From Streptomyces sp. MspMP-M5 (GTDB taxonomy: Bacteria; Actinomycetota; Actinomycetes; Streptomycetales; Streptomycetaceae), in the NCBI RefSeq assembly GCF_000373585.1, contig NZ_KB891854.1, forward strand, positions 62,001-126,000: a DNA stretch of 64,000 nucleotides. The letters run 5' to 3'. This document shows positions 7,931-18,283 of the stretch, piece by piece. Position numbers and translations under genes: made by a program. The notes under the pieces are model-generated. The model did not search any database. It saw only the letters and a program-made list of their open reading frames with translations, and had not been told where the DNA came from. Within the stretch, counting starts at the first letter, position 1; every line of letters begins with the position of its first letter.

Positions 7931-9388
7931 GTGATCTCCCTGTCCCTCGCCGAGATCGCGAGCATCGTCGGCGGGCAGCAGCACGACATACCGGACCCGG
8001 GCCGCGAGGTCACCGGGCCGGTCGTCTCGGACTCCCGGGCGGTCCGCCCGGGTGGCCTGTTCGTCGCGTTCGCCGGTGAGCGGGTGGACGGCCACGACTT
8101 CGCCGCCGGCGCCGTGGCAGCCGGCGCGGCGGCCGTCCTCGCGTCCCGCCCGGTCGGCGTCCCGGCGATCGTCGTCGACGACGTCGTCGCAGCCCTCGGC
8201 GCCCTCGCCCGGGCCGTCGTGGAGAAGCTGGGCGCCACCGTCGTCGCGCTGACCGGCTCGGCCGGCAAGACCAGCACCAAGGACCTGATCGCCCAGCTGC
8301 TCCAGCGGCACGGTCCGACGGTGTGGCCGGAAGGCAACCTCAACAACGAGATCGGGCTGCCGCTCACCGCGCTGCGCGCCGACGCCACCACCCGCCACCT
8401 CGTGCTGGAGATGGGCGCCCGCGGCGTCGGCCACATCCGCTACCTCGCCGGGCTGACCCCGCCCCGGATCGGGGTGGTCCTCAACGTCGGCACCGCGCAC
8501 CTCGGCGAGTTCGGCGGCCGCGAACAGATCGCCCAGGCCAAGGGTGAACTGGTGGAGGCGCTGCCCGCGGCCGAGGACGGCGGGGTGGCCGTGCTCAACG
8601 CCGACGACCCGTATGTCCGGGCCATGGCGTCCCGTACGAAGGCCCGCACGATCCTCTACGGCGAGTCCGCGGAGGCCGCCGTGCGTGCCGAGAATGTCCG
8701 GCTCAACGCTCTCGGACAGCCCGCTTTCACGCTTCACACACCCTCCGGGTGCAGTGATGTGACCATGCGGCTGTACGGTGAGCACCACGTGTCGAACGCG
8801 CTCGCCGCGGCCGCCGTCGCCCATGAGTTGGGCATGCCCGCAGACGAGATCGCCAGCGCGCTCTCCGAAGCCGGCACGCTCTCCCGCTGGCGTATGGAGG
8901 TCACCGAGCGCGCGGACGGCGTGACGGTCGTCAACGACGCCTACAACGCGAACCCCGAGTCCATGCGAGCGGCGCTGCGTGCGCTGGTCGCCATGGGCAC
9001 CGCCGCCAGGGCGAAGGGGGGCCGGACGTGGGCGGTGCTCGGTGAGATGGCCGAGCTGGGCGAGGAGTCGCTCGCCGAACACGACGCGGTCGGGCGGCTG
9101 GTCGTCCGGCTCAACGTCAGCAAGCTCGTGGCGGTCGGCGGCAGGGAAGCGGCCTGGCTCGACATGGGCGCCAAGAACGAGGGTTCGTGGGGTGAGGAGT
9201 CGGTGCACGTGTCCGACACGCGGGCGGCGGTGGACCTGTTGCGCAGCGAGCTGCGACCGGGAGACGTCGTGCTGGTGAAGGCGTCCAGGTCGGTGGGTCT
9301 GGAGCGGGTGGCCGCGGCATTGCTGGCCGGGGACGGCCAAGACGCCGATGGCTGCTCCGGCGCCGAGGGCGGAGCCGCGTCCCGATGA
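7931..9388 (+). CDS. murF: UDP-MurNAc-tripeptide:D-Ala-D-Ala ligase MurF
   Basis: 485 aa from GTG 7931. Attaches D-Ala-D-Ala to complete the UDP-MurNAc-pentapeptide. The first domain carries [14 protein letters not shown] (about 37-50), then the ATP loop GSAGKTS at 109-115, [10 protein letters not shown] (about 160-169), and [13 protein letters not shown] at about 335-347, a MurF signature. Its TGA overlaps the mraY ATG. The 62 bp after murE show no separate promoter that I can recognise. Confidence 0.95.
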   Translation: MISLSLAEIASIVGGQQHDIPDPGREVTGPVVSDSRAVRPGGLFVAFAGERVDGHDFAAGAVAAGAAAVLASRPVGVPAIVVDDVVAALGALARAVVEKLGATVVALTGSAGKTSTKDLIAQLLQRHGPTVWPEGNLNNEIGLPLTALRADATTRHLVLEMGARGVGHIRYLAGLTPPRIGVVLNVGTAHLGEFGGREQIAQAKGELVEALPAAEDGGVAVLNADDPYVRAMASRTKARTILYGESAEAAVRAENVRLNALGQPAFTLHTPSGCSDVTMRLYGEHHVSNALAAAAVAHELGMPADEIASALSEAGTLSRWRMEVTERADGVTVVNDAYNANPESMRAALRALVAMGTAARAKGGRTWAVLGEMAELGEESLAEHDAVGRLVVRLNVSKLVAVGGREAAWLDMGAKNEGSWGEESVHVSDTRAAVDLLRSELRPGDVVLVKASRSVGLERVAAALLAGDGQDADGCSGAEGGAASR

Positions 9389-10458
9389 ACTCCATGAAGC
9401 AGATCCTCTTCTCCGGGACGATCGGGCTCTTCCTGACCCTGATCGGCACCCCCCTGCTGATCAAACTGCTGGCCAAGAAGGGCTACGGGCAGTTCATCCG
9501 CGATGACGGCCCCCGCACCCACGGCAGCAAGAAGGGCACGCCCACCATGGGCGGCATCTCCTTCATCCTGGCCACGATCATCGCCTACGCCCTGACGAAG
9601 GTGATCACCTCCAGCGACCCGACCTTCTCGGGTGTGCTGGTGCTCTTCCTCTTCGCGGGCATGGGCCTGGTCGGCTTCCTCGACGACTACATCAAGATCG
9701 TCAAGCAGCGGTCGCTGGGCCTGCGGGCCAAGGCGAAGATGGCCGGCCAGCTGATCGTCGGCATCGCCTTCGCGGTGCTCTCGCTGCAGTTCGCTGACCT
9801 GCGGGGCGCCACCCCGGCCTCCGACCGGCTCTCCTTCACCCAGGACTTCGGCTGGCAGATCGGCCCGGTGCTCTTCGTCATCTGGGCGCTGTTCATGATC
9901 CTGGCGATGTCCAACGGCGTGAACCTCACCGACGGCCTGGACGGCCTGGCCACCGGCGCCTCGGTGATGGTCTTCGGCGCGTACACCTTCATCGGCATCT
10001 GGCAGCACCAGGAGTCCTGCGCCAACCTGGTCACCGCCGGCCCCGGCTGCTACGAGGTCCGCGACCCGCTCGACCTGGCGGTGGTGGCCTCCGCCCTGAT
10101 GGGCGCGTGCTTCGGCTTCCTGTGGTGGAACACCTCGCCCGCCAAGATCTTCATGGGCGACACCGGCTCGCTGGCACTGGGCGGCGCGCTCGCCGGCCTG
10201 GCGATCTGCTCCCGCACGGAGATGCTGCTGGCGGTCCTGGGCGGTCTGTTCGTCCTGATCACCATGTCCGTGGTCATCCAGGTCGGCTCGTTCCGGATGA
10301 CCGGCAAGCGGGTCTTCCGGATGGCGCCACTCCAGCACCACTTCGAACTCAAGGGGTGGTCCGAGGTCCTTGTGGTGGTCCGGTTCTGGATCATCCAGGG
10401 CATGTGCGTGATCGTCGGTCTGGGCATCTTCTACGGCGGCTGGCAGGCGGCGAAGTGA
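9385..10458 (+). CDS. mraY: Phospho-MurNAc-pentapeptide translocase MraY
   Basis: 357 aa integral membrane enzyme with about ten membrane helices. Transfers phospho-MurNAc-pentapeptide to undecaprenyl phosphate, making lipid I. Active-site motifs are intact: DDY at 100-102, [10 protein letters not shown] with Asp183 and Asp186, and the cytoplasmic loop [11 protein letters not shown] near the C-terminus. Its start overlaps the murF stop and its stop overlaps the murD GTG, so murF-mraY-murD are translationally chained. Confidence 0.95.
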   Translation: MNSMKQILFSGTIGLFLTLIGTPLLIKLLAKKGYGQFIRDDGPRTHGSKKGTPTMGGISFILATIIAYALTKVITSSDPTFSGVLVLFLFAGMGLVGFLDDYIKIVKQRSLGLRAKAKMAGQLIVGIAFAVLSLQFADLRGATPASDRLSFTQDFGWQIGPVLFVIWALFMILAMSNGVNLTDGLDGLATGASVMVFGAYTFIGIWQHQESCANLVTAGPGCYEVRDPLDLAVVASALMGACFGFLWWNTSPAKIFMGDTGSLALGGALAGLAICSRTEMLLAVLGGLFVLITMSVVIQVGSFRMTGKRVFRMAPLQHHFELKGWSEVLVVVRFWIIQGMCVIVGLGIFYGGWQAAK

Positions 10459-11918
10459 CCGTGTACGACCCGAAGGCTCCCGAGGACTTCGCCGGCAGGC
10501 ACGTCACCGTGGCCGGTCTCGGCGTGAGCGGCGTCCCCGCCGCCCGCGCCCTGGCCGGCCTCGGCGCCCGCGTCACCGTCGTCAACGGCAGTGACGGCGA
10601 GGGCGAACGGGCCCAGGCGGCCGAGCTGGAGAAGCTCGGGATCACCGTCCGGCTCGGCGACGGCGAGACCCTCCCCGAGGGCACCGAGGTGGTGGTGACC
10701 TCCCCCGGGTGGAAGCCCACCAGCCCGCTCTTCCTGGCGGCCGAGAAGGCCGGCGTCCCGGTCTGGGGCGACGTCGAGCTGGCCTGGCGGCTGCGCGGTC
10801 CCGACGCGGCGCCCTGGCTTGCGGTCACCGGCACCAACGGCAAGACCACCACCGTCCGGATGCTCGCCTCGATCCTCGCCGCGGCCGGTCTGCGCACCGC
10901 CGCGGTCGGCAACATCGGCGTCCCGCTGGTGGACGTGGTGCTCGGCGAGGGCCGGACCGACGAGACGGCCTACGACGTCCTGGCCGTCGAGCTCTCCAGC
11001 TACCAGCTGCACTGGGCGCCGTCGGTGCGGGCGCACTCCGCGGCCGTCCTCAACCTCGCCCCGGACCACCTCGACTGGCACGGCTCCATGGCCGCCTACG
11101 CCGCCGACAAGGGCCGGATCTACGAGGGCAACACCGTCGCCTGCGTCTACAACGCCGCCGACCCCGCGACCGAGGAACTGGTCCGCGAGGCCGACGTCGT
11201 GGAGGGCTGCCGGGCCATCGGCTTCACCCTCGGCACCCCCGGCCCCTCCCAACTCGGCGTCGTCGACGGCATCCTCGTCGACCGCGCCTTCGTGGAGAAC
11301 CGGCAGCAGCAGGCCCAGGAGCTCGCCGAGATCGCGGACATCGCCCCCGCCTCCGGCAAGGCCGCCCCGCACAACATCGCCAACGCGCTGGCCGCCGCGG
11401 CGCTGGCCCGCGCCTTCGGCGTCCCGGCCACCGCGGTCCGCGACGGGCTGCGGGCCTTCCACCCGGACGCCCACCGCATCCAGCACATCGCGGACGTCGC
11501 CGGGGTCTCCTACATCGACGACTCCAAGGCCACCAACACCCACGCCGCCGAGGCGTCGTTGGCGGCGTACGAGCACATCGTGTGGCTCGCCGGCGGGCTG
11601 GCGAAGGGCGCCACCTTCGACGACCTGGTGCGCACGGCCGCCGGCCGGCTGCGCGGGGTGGTCCTGATCGGTGCCGACCGGGCGCTGATCAGGGAAGCAC
11701 TGGCGCGACACGCCCCGGATGTCCCGGTTGTCGACCTCGACCGGACCGACACTGGGGCGATGTCCGAGGCGGTCCGGGAGGCGGCCCGGCTGGCCGAGCC
11801 GGGCGACACCGTGCTGCTGGCCCCGGCCTGTGCCTCGATGGACATGTTCGTCAATTACAACAAGCGGGGCGAGGCGTTCGCCGACGCGGTGGGCGAGCTG
11901 GCCGCCGCGGGTCACTAG
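10455..11918 (+). CDS. murD: UDP-MurNAc-L-alanine:D-glutamate ligase MurD
   Basis: 487 aa from the GTG at 10455, chosen for its GTGA overlap with mraY; a second in-frame GTG at 10461 is nearly equivalent. Adds D-glutamate to UDP-MurNAc-L-Ala. It has a Rossmann-like first domain ([20 protein letters not shown]), the ATP loop GTNGKTTT at 126-133, SSYQL of the central domain (about 182-186) and the C-terminal [10 protein letters not shown] and [11 protein letters not shown] blocks that mark MurD. Full length. Confidence 0.95.
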   Translation: MTVYDPKAPEDFAGRHVTVAGLGVSGVPAARALAGLGARVTVVNGSDGEGERAQAAELEKLGITVRLGDGETLPEGTEVVVTSPGWKPTSPLFLAAEKAGVPVWGDVELAWRLRGPDAAPWLAVTGTNGKTTTVRMLASILAAAGLRTAAVGNIGVPLVDVVLGEGRTDETAYDVLAVELSSYQLHWAPSVRAHSAAVLNLAPDHLDWHGSMAAYAADKGRIYEGNTVACVYNAADPATEELVREADVVEGCRAIGFTLGTPGPSQLGVVDGILVDRAFVENRQQQAQELAEIADIAPASGKAAPHNIANALAAAALARAFGVPATAVRDGLRAFHPDAHRIQHIADVAGVSYIDDSKATNTHAAEASLAAYEHIVWLAGGLAKGATFDDLVRTAAGRLRGVVLIGADRALIREALARHAPDVPVVDLDRTDTGAMSEAVREAARLAEPGDTVLLAPACASMDMFVNYNKRGEAFADAVGELAAAGH

Positions 11919-11977
11919 CCCGGTTCTCCCCGCTGCCGTCGTCGCCGGCGGCGAGCGCACCTGTGGAGGGGACGAGG

Positions 11978-13330
11978 ATGACCGCCCGATCGGCGAAGCC
12001 GGCGCAGCCGCGCCCGGCCCGCCGGACCCCCGCCAAGGTGCGCCCGCCGCGGGTCGTCCGCACACCGCCCGGCCCGCGCGGGCTCTACACCCGCGCCAGG
12101 CGCGCCTGGGACCGCCCGCTCACGGCGTACTACCTCATCCTCGGCGCCCCCCTGCTGATCACCGTGCTGGGCCTGGTGATGGTCTACTCGGCCTCCCAGA
12201 TCAAGGCCCTGCAGTCTGGTCTGGCGCCGTCGTACTTCTTCCGCAAGCAGCTGCTGGCGGCCGCCATCGGCGGCGGGCTGCTGCTGCTCGCCTCCCGTAT
12301 GCCGGTGCGCCGGCACCGGTCGCTGGCCTATCCGCTGCTCGCCGGCTCGGTCTTCCTGCTTGGCATGGTGCAGATCCCGGGCATCGGCGTCTCGGTCAAC
12401 GGCAACCAGAACTGGCTCAGCCTGGGCGGCCCTTTCCAGGTGCAACCGAGCGAGTTCGCCAAGCTCGCGCTCGTCCTGTGGGCCGCCGACCTGCTGGCCC
12501 GCAAAGAGGAGAAGAAACTCCTGACGCAGTGGAAGCACTTGCTGGTTCCCCTGACGCCGGTGACATTTCTCGTACTCGGGCTGATCATGCTCGGCGGGGA
12601 CATGGGCACCACGATCATCCTGACCGCGATCCTCTTCGGTCTGCTGTGGCTGGCCGGCGCCCCGACCCGGCTGTTCGCCGGGGTGCTGGGCGCCGCGACC
12701 GTGCTCAGCCTGCTGCTGATCAAGACCAGCGCCCACCGGATGTCCCGCCTCGCCTGCATCGGCGCGACCGATCCGGGCCCCGGCGACCAGTGCTGGCAGG
12801 CCGTGCACGGCATCTACGCGCTGGCCTCCGGCGGCCTCTTCGGTTCCGGCCTCGGGGCGAGTATGGAAAAATGGGGAGAACTCCCCGAACCGCACACCGA
12901 CTTCATCTTCGCCATCACCGGGGAGGAACTGGGCCTGGCGGGGACGCTGTCGGTGCTCGCCCTCTTCGCGGCTCTAGGCTATGCGGGTATCCGCGTGGCC
13001 GGACGCACGGAGGACCCCTTCGTACGGTACGCAGCGGGTGGTGTGACCACCTGGATCATGGCTCAGGCCGTGATCAACATCGGTGCGGTGCTCGGCCTCC
13101 TGCCGATCGCCGGTGTCCCGCTCCCGCTGTTCTCCTACGGGGGCTCCGCCCTGCTGCCGACGATGTTCGCCGTCGGGCTGCTGATCGCCTTCGCGCGTGA
13201 CGAGCCCGCCGCACGGGCGGCGTTGACGGCACGGTCGGCGCGGAAGCCTGCTCCCGGCAGGAAACCGGCTGGGGTGAGATGGAAGACGATGAGACGGCGC
13301 GTTAAGAGGCGGCCGTCCGGAGAGCGGTGA
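11978..13330 (+). CDS. ftsW: Septal peptidoglycan polymerase FtsW
   Basis: 450 aa from ATG 11978 with a strong GGAGGGG site. SEDS-family membrane glycosyltransferase with about ten membrane helices that polymerises lipid II at the septum together with FtsI. SEDS motifs are clear: NGNQNWLSLGGPFQVQPSEFAKLALV, GGDMGTT, TDFIFAITGEELG and the C-terminal GVPLPLFSYGGSALL. The ~45-residue cytoplasmic start and the Lys/Arg-rich tail after the last helix are basic and low-complexity, as often seen in actinobacteria. Confidence 0.95.
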   Translation: MTARSAKPAQPRPARRTPAKVRPPRVVRTPPGPRGLYTRARRAWDRPLTAYYLILGAPLLITVLGLVMVYSASQIKALQSGLAPSYFFRKQLLAAAIGGGLLLLASRMPVRRHRSLAYPLLAGSVFLLGMVQIPGIGVSVNGNQNWLSLGGPFQVQPSEFAKLALVLWAADLLARKEEKKLLTQWKHLLVPLTPVTFLVLGLIMLGGDMGTTIILTAILFGLLWLAGAPTRLFAGVLGAATVLSLLLIKTSAHRMSRLACIGATDPGPGDQCWQAVHGIYALASGGLFGSGLGASMEKWGELPEPHTDFIFAITGEELGLAGTLSVLALFAALGYAGIRVAGRTEDPFVRYAAGGVTTWIMAQAVINIGAVLGLLPIAGVPLPLFSYGGSALLPTMFAVGLLIAFARDEPAARAALTARSARKPAPGRKPAGVRWKTMRRRVKRRPSGER

Positions 13331-13336
13331 ATTTCG

Positions 13337-14428
13337 GTGCATGTCGTACTCGCCGGTGGGGGGACCGCCGGCCACATCGAGCCCGCGCTCGCCCTCGCGG
13401 ACGCCCTGCGCAGGCAGGACCCGACCGTGGGGATCACGGCACTGGGCACGGAGCGCGGCCTGGAGACCCGGCTGGTCCCCGAGCGCGGCTACGAACTGGG
13501 CCTGATCCCGGCGGTACCGCTGCCCCGCAAGCCCACCCCCGAGCTGATCACCGTCCCCGGACGGCTGCGCGGCACGATCAAGGCCGCCGAGCAGATCCTG
13601 GAGCGCACCAAGGCGGACTGCGTCGTCGGCTTCGGCGGCTATGTGGCGCTGCCCGGCTATCTGGCCGCCAAGCGGCTCGGTGTGCCGATCGTCGTCCACG
13701 AGGCCAACGCCCGCCCCGGCCTGGCCAACAAGATCGGCTCGCGCTACGCCACGTACGTCGCCGTCAGCACCCCGGACAGCAAGCTGCGCGGCGCCCGCTA
13801 TGTGGGCATTCCGCTGCGCCGCTCCATCGCCACCCTGGACCGCGCCGCGGTGCGCCCCGAGGCGCGCGCCGCGTTCGGCCTCGACCCCAACCTGCCGACC
13901 CTGCTGGTGTCCGGCGGTTCCCAGGGCGCCCGCCGGCTGAACGAGGTCGTCCAGGCCGCGGTCCCGGTGCTGCAGCGCTCCGGCATCCAGGTACTGCACG
14001 CGGTCGGCCCGAAGAACGAACTGCCGCACGTGGACAACATGCCGGGAATGCCGCCCTATGTCCCGGTACCGTACGTGGACCGGATGGATCTCGCGTACGC
14101 CGCGGCCGACATGATGCTCTGCCGCGCGGGCGCGATGACCGTCGCCGAGTTGTCCGCCGTCGGGCTCCCGGCCGCCTTCGTCCCGCTGCCCATCGGCAAC
14201 GGCGAGCAGCGGCTCAACGCCCAGCCGCTGGTCAACGCCGGCGGCGGCCTGCTGGTCGACGACGCCCAGCTGACCCCGGACTGGGTGCAGGACAACGTGC
14301 TCCCGGTCCTGGGCGATCCGCACCGGCTGTACGAGATGTCCCGCGCGGCCGCCGAGTTCGGCCGCCGGGACGCCGACGAGCTGCTGGTCGGCATGGTCTA
14401 CGACGCGATCGAGCAGCGCCGCAAGTAG
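13337..14428 (+). CDS. murG: Lipid II synthase MurG (UDP-GlcNAc transferase)
   Basis: 363 aa from GTG 13337, only 6 bp after ftsW. Transfers GlcNAc to lipid I, making lipid II on the inner membrane face. The GGGTAGH glycine loop is at 7-13, [15 protein letters not shown] and [12 protein letters not shown] follow, and the donor-site region [11 protein letters not shown] and AGAMTVAEL are present. This is a GT28 enzyme of normal length with nothing missing. Confidence 0.95.
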   Translation: MHVVLAGGGTAGHIEPALALADALRRQDPTVGITALGTERGLETRLVPERGYELGLIPAVPLPRKPTPELITVPGRLRGTIKAAEQILERTKADCVVGFGGYVALPGYLAAKRLGVPIVVHEANARPGLANKIGSRYATYVAVSTPDSKLRGARYVGIPLRRSIATLDRAAVRPEARAAFGLDPNLPTLLVSGGSQGARRLNEVVQAAVPVLQRSGIQVLHAVGPKNELPHVDNMPGMPPYVPVPYVDRMDLAYAAADMMLCRAGAMTVAELSAVGLPAAFVPLPIGNGEQRLNAQPLVNAGGGLLVDDAQLTPDWVQDNVLPVLGDPHRLYEMSRAAAEFGRRDADELLVGMVYDAIEQRRK

Positions 14429-14450
14429 CGGACGAGAGAAGGCGGAGAGC

Positions 14451-15266
14451 GTGGCCGGACCGACCACCGCCAGGCGCGGAGCGAAGAAGTCGCGGTCCGG
14501 CCCGCCCCCTTCGCCGCGGTCCGGCGTCCTGCGCCTCCGGCTGCCGCGCCCGCCGCTGCGCCGCCCGGGCCGCCGCGGTGTGATCATCGTTGCGGTTCTC
14601 GCGGCGCTGCTGGGCGGGTTCGGCGCCTGGGCGCTCTACGGTTCGGACTGGCTCCGGCTGGAGAAGGTCCGGGCCTCCGGCACCGACGTGCTCACCCCGG
14701 AGCAGGTGGTCGCCGCCGCGTCCGCGCCGATGGACGCGCCGCTCGCCTCCGTGGACACCGGCGCGGTGCGCCGCCGGCTGCTGGCCCGGCTCCCGCGCCT
14801 CAAGAGTGTTGACATCACCCGTTCCTGGCCGCACACCCTCGGACTGGAAGTGACCGAAAGGACGCCGGAACTGCTGCTGCGAGCGAACGGGAAGTTCGTG
14901 GAAGTGGACGGCGAGGGCGTCCGTTTCGCCACGGTGAGCCACCCGCCCCGCGGTATCCCCCTTCTGGAAATGACTGTTTCCGACTCTCCGAGCCTGCACC
15001 GTTTCGGAACCGGCCGTTTGCTGCGCGCCGCGGTCACCGTCGCCCGGGACCTCCCGGCTGCCGTCCGCAAGGACATCCGCACTCTCCGGATGCGCTCCTA
15101 CGACTCCGTCACCCTCGAACTCGCAGGTGGCCGCACGGTGATGTGGGGCAGCTGCGAACAGGGCGCCGAAAAGGCGAAGGTGCTGGCCGAGCTGATGAAG
15201 GCTGCGCGTGACGCGCGCCACCTCGACATCTCGGTGCCCAGCGCGCCCGCGGTGTCCGGGAGTTGA
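14451..15266 (+). CDS. ftsQ: Divisome protein FtsQ (DivIB)
   Basis: 271 aa from GTG 14451. Bitopic septal protein that recruits FtsL and the FtsW/FtsI synthase. It has a basic, Pro-rich cytoplasmic start (1-42), one membrane helix (about 43-64), an extracellular POTRA domain beginning LEKVRASGTDVLTPEQVV (about 70-135) and the FtsQ beta domain with LLLRANGKFVEVDGEG. It ends 281 bp before ftsZ, the widest gap inside the cluster, so ftsZ has its own control region. Confidence 0.92.
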   Translation: MAGPTTARRGAKKSRSGPPPSPRSGVLRLRLPRPPLRRPGRRGVIIVAVLAALLGGFGAWALYGSDWLRLEKVRASGTDVLTPEQVVAAASAPMDAPLASVDTGAVRRRLLARLPRLKSVDITRSWPHTLGLEVTERTPELLLRANGKFVEVDGEGVRFATVSHPPRGIPLLEMTVSDSPSLHRFGTGRLLRAAVTVARDLPAAVRKDIRTLRMRSYDSVTLELAGGRTVMWGSCEQGAEKAKVLAELMKAARDARHLDISVPSAPAVSGS

Positions 15267-15314
15267 CGTACCGCGGCGCAGGCCAGCACCCTGGATGGCT
15301 ACGACTATGGGTGA

Positions 15315-15327
15315 TCACATAGGGTGA
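15315..15327. promoter_or_regulatory. Probable BldD-binding box upstream of ftsZ
   Basis: TCACATAGGGTGA fits the Streptomyces BldD consensus TnACnC(A/T)GnGTnA at every specified base except position 6 (T for C). It lies 233 bp before the ftsZ start and 30 bp before a candidate -35 box. ftsZ is a known target of BldD, which holds back sporulation genes during vegetative growth. The adjoining GTGATCAC at 15311-15318 overlaps the box. Confidence 0.6.
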
Positions 15328-15356
15328 AAAGAAAAACGGGAGGTTCGGCGTGTTCG

Positions 15357-15386
15357 TTGAACGCGCGCACCTTGTCGACTTAGTGT
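15357..15386 (+). promoter_or_regulatory. Candidate ftsZ promoter
   Basis: TTGAAC at 15357-15362 and TAGTGT at 15381-15386 are separated by 18 bp. The ftsQ-ftsZ interval of S. coelicolor is known to hold several ftsZ promoters, at least one sporulation-linked; this is the most consensus-like pair I see here. Confidence 0.4.
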
Positions 15387-15427
15387 CTCGTTCCAAAGGG
15401 ACCGTGGAACCAGGAACACAGGCACAG

Positions 15428-15453
15428 TAACCCTAAACTTCAGGGTTAGGGTT
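15428..15453. repeat. TAACCCT / AGGGTTA inverted repeat with a third half-site, ftsZ leader
   Basis: TAACCCT (15428-15434) pairs with AGGGTTA (15442-15448) across 7 nt, and TTAGGGTT (15446-15453) gives a second, overlapping pairing with AACCCTAA (15429-15436). It lies about 95 bp before ftsZ. It could be an operator with three half-sites or alternative RNA hairpins. Confidence 0.4.
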
Positions 15454-15547
15454 CGGGTCGGCAGAGCGGACCATCCCTTCGGCATCAGTCGGCGTCCACA
15501 CGCAATGTGCGGCGACGACACGTAAATCGAGGCGAGAGGCCTTCGAC

Positions 15548-16786
15548 GTGGCAGCACCGCAGAACTACCTCGCAGTCATCAAGGTCGTCGGCATCGGCGG
15601 CGGTGGCGTGAACGCCATCAACCGGATGATCGAGGTCGGGCTCAAGGGCGTCGAGTTCATCGCGATCAACACCGATGCGCAGGCGTTGCTGATGAGCGAC
15701 GCCGACGTCAAGCTCGACGTCGGCCGCGAGATGACGCGCGGACTCGGCGCCGGCGCCAACCCGGACGTGGGCCGCAAGGCGGCCGAGGACCACCGCGAGG
15801 AGATCGAGGAGGTCCTCAAGGGGGCCGACATGGTCTTCGTGACCGCGGGTGAGGGCGGCGGGACGGGCACCGGCGGTGCTCCGGTCGTCGCCAACATCGC
15901 CCGCTCGCTGGGCGCCCTGACGATCGGCGTGGTCACCCGGCCGTTCACCTTCGAGGGTCGCCGTCGCGCCAACCAGGCCGAGGACGGCATCGCCCAGCTG
16001 CGCGAAGAGGTCGACACCCTCATCGTGATCCCCAACGACCGTCTGCTGTCCATCTCGGACCGCCAGGTGAGCGTGCTCGACGCGTTCAAGTCCGCGGACC
16101 AGGTGCTGCTGTCGGGCGTCCAGGGCATCACCGACCTCATCACCACCCCGGGTCTGATCAACCTCGACTTCGCCGACGTCAAGTCCGTGATGTCCGAGGC
16201 CGGCTCGGCGCTCATGGGCATCGGTTCGGCGCGCGGCGACGACCGCGCGGTCGCCGCCGCGGAGATGGCGATCTCCTCGCCGCTCCTGGAGGCGTCCATC
16301 GACGGCGCCCGCGGCGTGCTGCTCTCCATCTCCGGCGGCTCCGACCTCGGCCTCTTCGAGATCAACGAGGCCGCGCAGCTGGTCAGCGAGGCCGCGCACC
16401 CCGAGGCCAACATCATCTTCGGCGCGGTCATCGACGACGCGCTGGGCGACGAGGTCCGGGTCACGGTCATCGCCGCGGGCTTCGACGGCGGTCAGCCGCC
16501 GGCCCGCCGGGACGTCCAGCAGGCCGGCATGCCCTCCCCGAAGCGCGACGAGCCCGCCCCGGCGCCGGTCCGCCCGACCGCGCCCCCGGTCGAGCCGCCC
16601 CGCCCGGCACCGTCGTTCGGCGGCCTGGGCGCGGTCCCGCCGGTCCGGGACGAGGCCCCGACGTCCGAGTCCCCGTCGCTGGGCGAGGTGTCCACCCCGC
16701 CGGCCGGCGGCCCCTCGGTTCCCCCGGCCCGTCCGTACTCGGACTCCGCGGCCGAGGAACTGGACGTTCCCGACTTCCTGAAGTGA
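15548..16786 (+). CDS. ftsZ: Cell division GTPase FtsZ
   Basis: 412 aa from GTG 15548 with a GCGAGAGG site. Tubulin-like GTPase that forms the Z ring; in streptomycetes it builds hyphal cross-walls and the sporulation ladders. The GTP signature GGGTGTG is at 103-109, and the T7-loop region [11 protein letters not shown] is present. The C-terminal third is an unstructured Pro-rich linker (about 315-400) ending in ELDVPDFLK, the peptide that binds SepF and other partners. Control elements upstream suggest developmental regulation. Confidence 0.97.
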   Translation: MAAPQNYLAVIKVVGIGGGGVNAINRMIEVGLKGVEFIAINTDAQALLMSDADVKLDVGREMTRGLGAGANPDVGRKAAEDHREEIEEVLKGADMVFVTAGEGGGTGTGGAPVVANIARSLGALTIGVVTRPFTFEGRRRANQAEDGIAQLREEVDTLIVIPNDRLLSISDRQVSVLDAFKSADQVLLSGVQGITDLITTPGLINLDFADVKSVMSEAGSALMGIGSARGDDRAVAAAEMAISSPLLEASIDGARGVLLSISGGSDLGLFEINEAAQLVSEAAHPEANIIFGAVIDDALGDEVRVTVIAAGFDGGQPPARRDVQQAGMPSPKRDEPAPAPVRPTAPPVEPPRPAPSFGGLGAVPPVRDEAPTSESPSLGEVSTPPAGGPSVPPARPYSDSAAEELDVPDFLK

Positions 16787-16799
16787 CGTAAGCACCGAC

Positions 16800-17552
16800 G
16801 TGATAGGGCAACAGCACCACGTGAGCGGCGCGCACTTCGCCTTCACCGACAGGTGGGGCGGGGTGAGCGCCGCTCCGTATGAGCAGCTCAATCTGGGCGG
16901 CGCGGTGGGCGACGACCCCGCCGCCGTCCGCGCCAACCGCGACCTGGTGGCCCGGGACCTGGGCCTGGACCCGGCCGCGGTGGTCTGGATGAACCAGGTC
17001 CACGGCCGGGACGTGGCCGTGGTCGACGGACCCTGGGGGGAGGGCGAGATCCCGTCCGTGGACGCGGTGGTGACCGCCCGCCGGGGCCTGGCCCTGGCCG
17101 TGCTCACCGCCGACTGCACCCCGGTCCTGCTCGCCGACCCGGTCGCCGGGGTGGCGGGCGCCGCGCACGCCGGCCGGCCGGGGCTGGTCGCCGGGGTCGT
17201 CCCGGCGGTCCTCGCCGCCATGGCCGAGCTGGGCGCGGAGCCGTCCCGGATCCTCGCGTACACCGGCCCCGCGGTCTGCGGACGCTGCTACGAGGTGCCC
17301 GAGGAGATGCGCGCCGAGGTCGCCACGGTGGTGCCGGAGTCCTGGGCGACCACTTCCTGGGGCACCCCGTCGGTGGACGTCACCGCGGGGGTGCGCGCCC
17401 AACTCGCCGCGAAGGGCGTGCAGTTGCGGGCGCAATCGCCGGTCTGCACCCGGGAGTCGGCGGACCACTACTCGTACCGGCGCGACCGCACGACCGGGCG
17501 GCTCGCGAGTTACGTATGGCTCGGGGGCGGCCCCGGAGAGGCTGAGCTGTGA
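16800..17552 (+). CDS. YlmD/PgeF-family protein (purine nucleoside phosphorylase / laccase-domain)
   Basis: 250 aa from GTG 16800, 13 bp after ftsZ. The family (YlmD, YfiH, LACC1-like) are zinc enzymes with purine-nucleoside phosphorylase and adenosine deaminase activity, earlier called polyphenol oxidases. The conserved metal-site blocks are present: MNQVHG, LTADCTPVLLAD, AAHAG and GPAVCGRCYEV. Where most members read HAGWRG this one has HAGRPG. The gene keeps the ylmD position seen after ftsZ in Gram-positive bacteria. Its role in division, if any, is unknown. Confidence 0.85.
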   Translation: MIGQQHHVSGAHFAFTDRWGGVSAAPYEQLNLGGAVGDDPAAVRANRDLVARDLGLDPAAVVWMNQVHGRDVAVVDGPWGEGEIPSVDAVVTARRGLALAVLTADCTPVLLADPVAGVAGAAHAGRPGLVAGVVPAVLAAMAELGAEPSRILAYTGPAVCGRCYEVPEEMRAEVATVVPESWATTSWGTPSVDVTAGVRAQLAAKGVQLRAQSPVCTRESADHYSYRRDRTTGRLASYVWLGGGPGEAEL

Positions 17553-18283
17553 CCGACGACCGCAGAACGCAACTGGCCGACAACCTGGCGCGGGTGGAGG
17601 ATCGTATCTCCACAGCCTGCGCCAAGGCCGGCCGGTCACGGGACGAGGTCACGCTGATCGTCGTCACCAAGACCTACCCCGCGAGCGACGTCCGGCTGCT
17701 CGCGGAGCTGGGGGTGCGCCAGGTCGCGGAGAACCGCGATCAGGAAGCGGCACCCAAAGCGGCCGAATGCGCCGATTTGCCGCTGACTTGGCACTTCGTC
17801 GGTCAATTGCAGACCAACAAGGTGCGGTCGGTGGCCGGTTACGCCGGTGTCGTCCAGTCGGTCGACCGGCCCCGGCTCGTCACTGCGCTCTCCAAGGAAG
17901 CGGTCCGTGCCGAGCGGGAGCTGGGCTGTCTGATCCAGGTGGCATTTGACGTCGAGTCAGGACAGAACGGACACATCACGGGGGATCGCGGCGGGGTGGC
18001 GCCGGAGGGTGTCGCGGAACTCGCCGAGGTGATCGCCGCCGCACAAGGGCTGCGTCTGGACGGTCTCATGACGGTCGCGCCGCTGGTCGGACCGTACGCG
18101 GGACGTCAACGCGCCGCTTTCGAGCGGCTCATGGAAATCTCATCCGACCTGCGCGTGACCCATCCTGCTGCCACCATGGTGTCGGCAGGCATGAGTGCGG
18201 ACCTCGAAGACGCGGTGGCGGCCGGGGCGACACATGTGCGCATCGGTACCGCGGTACTCGGAGTCCGACCACGGCTCGGGTAA
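17549..18283 (+). CDS. PLP-binding protein YggS/YlmE (PLP homeostasis)
   Basis: 244 aa, start GTG overlapping the ylmD stop. A single-domain TIM-barrel protein of the YggS/PLPBP family that binds pyridoxal phosphate and buffers its level; no catalytic activity is known. The expected PLP lysine is Lys41 in VTKTYP, and WHFVGQLQTNK, the GLMTVAP block and SAGMSADLEDAVAAGATHVRIGTAVLG are family hallmarks. A ylmE homologue in this place is usual between ftsZ and sepF. Confidence 0.92.
   Translation: MTDDRRTQLADNLARVEDRISTACAKAGRSRDEVTLIVVTKTYPASDVRLLAELGVRQVAENRDQEAAPKAAECADLPLTWHFVGQLQTNKVRSVAGYAGVVQSVDRPRLVTALSKEAVRAERELGCLIQVAFDVESGQNGHITGDRGGVAPEGVAELAEVIAAAQGLRLDGLMTVAPLVGPYAGRQRAAFERLMEISSDLRVTHPAATMVSAGMSADLEDAVAAGATHVRIGTAVLGVRPRLG

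Noticed and set aside
15446..15453. TTAGGG telomere-like repeat
   Set aside because: Only isolated half-sites inside an inverted repeat, not a tandem array; eukaryotic-type telomere repeats have no place in Streptomyces, whose telomeres are palindromic and terminal.
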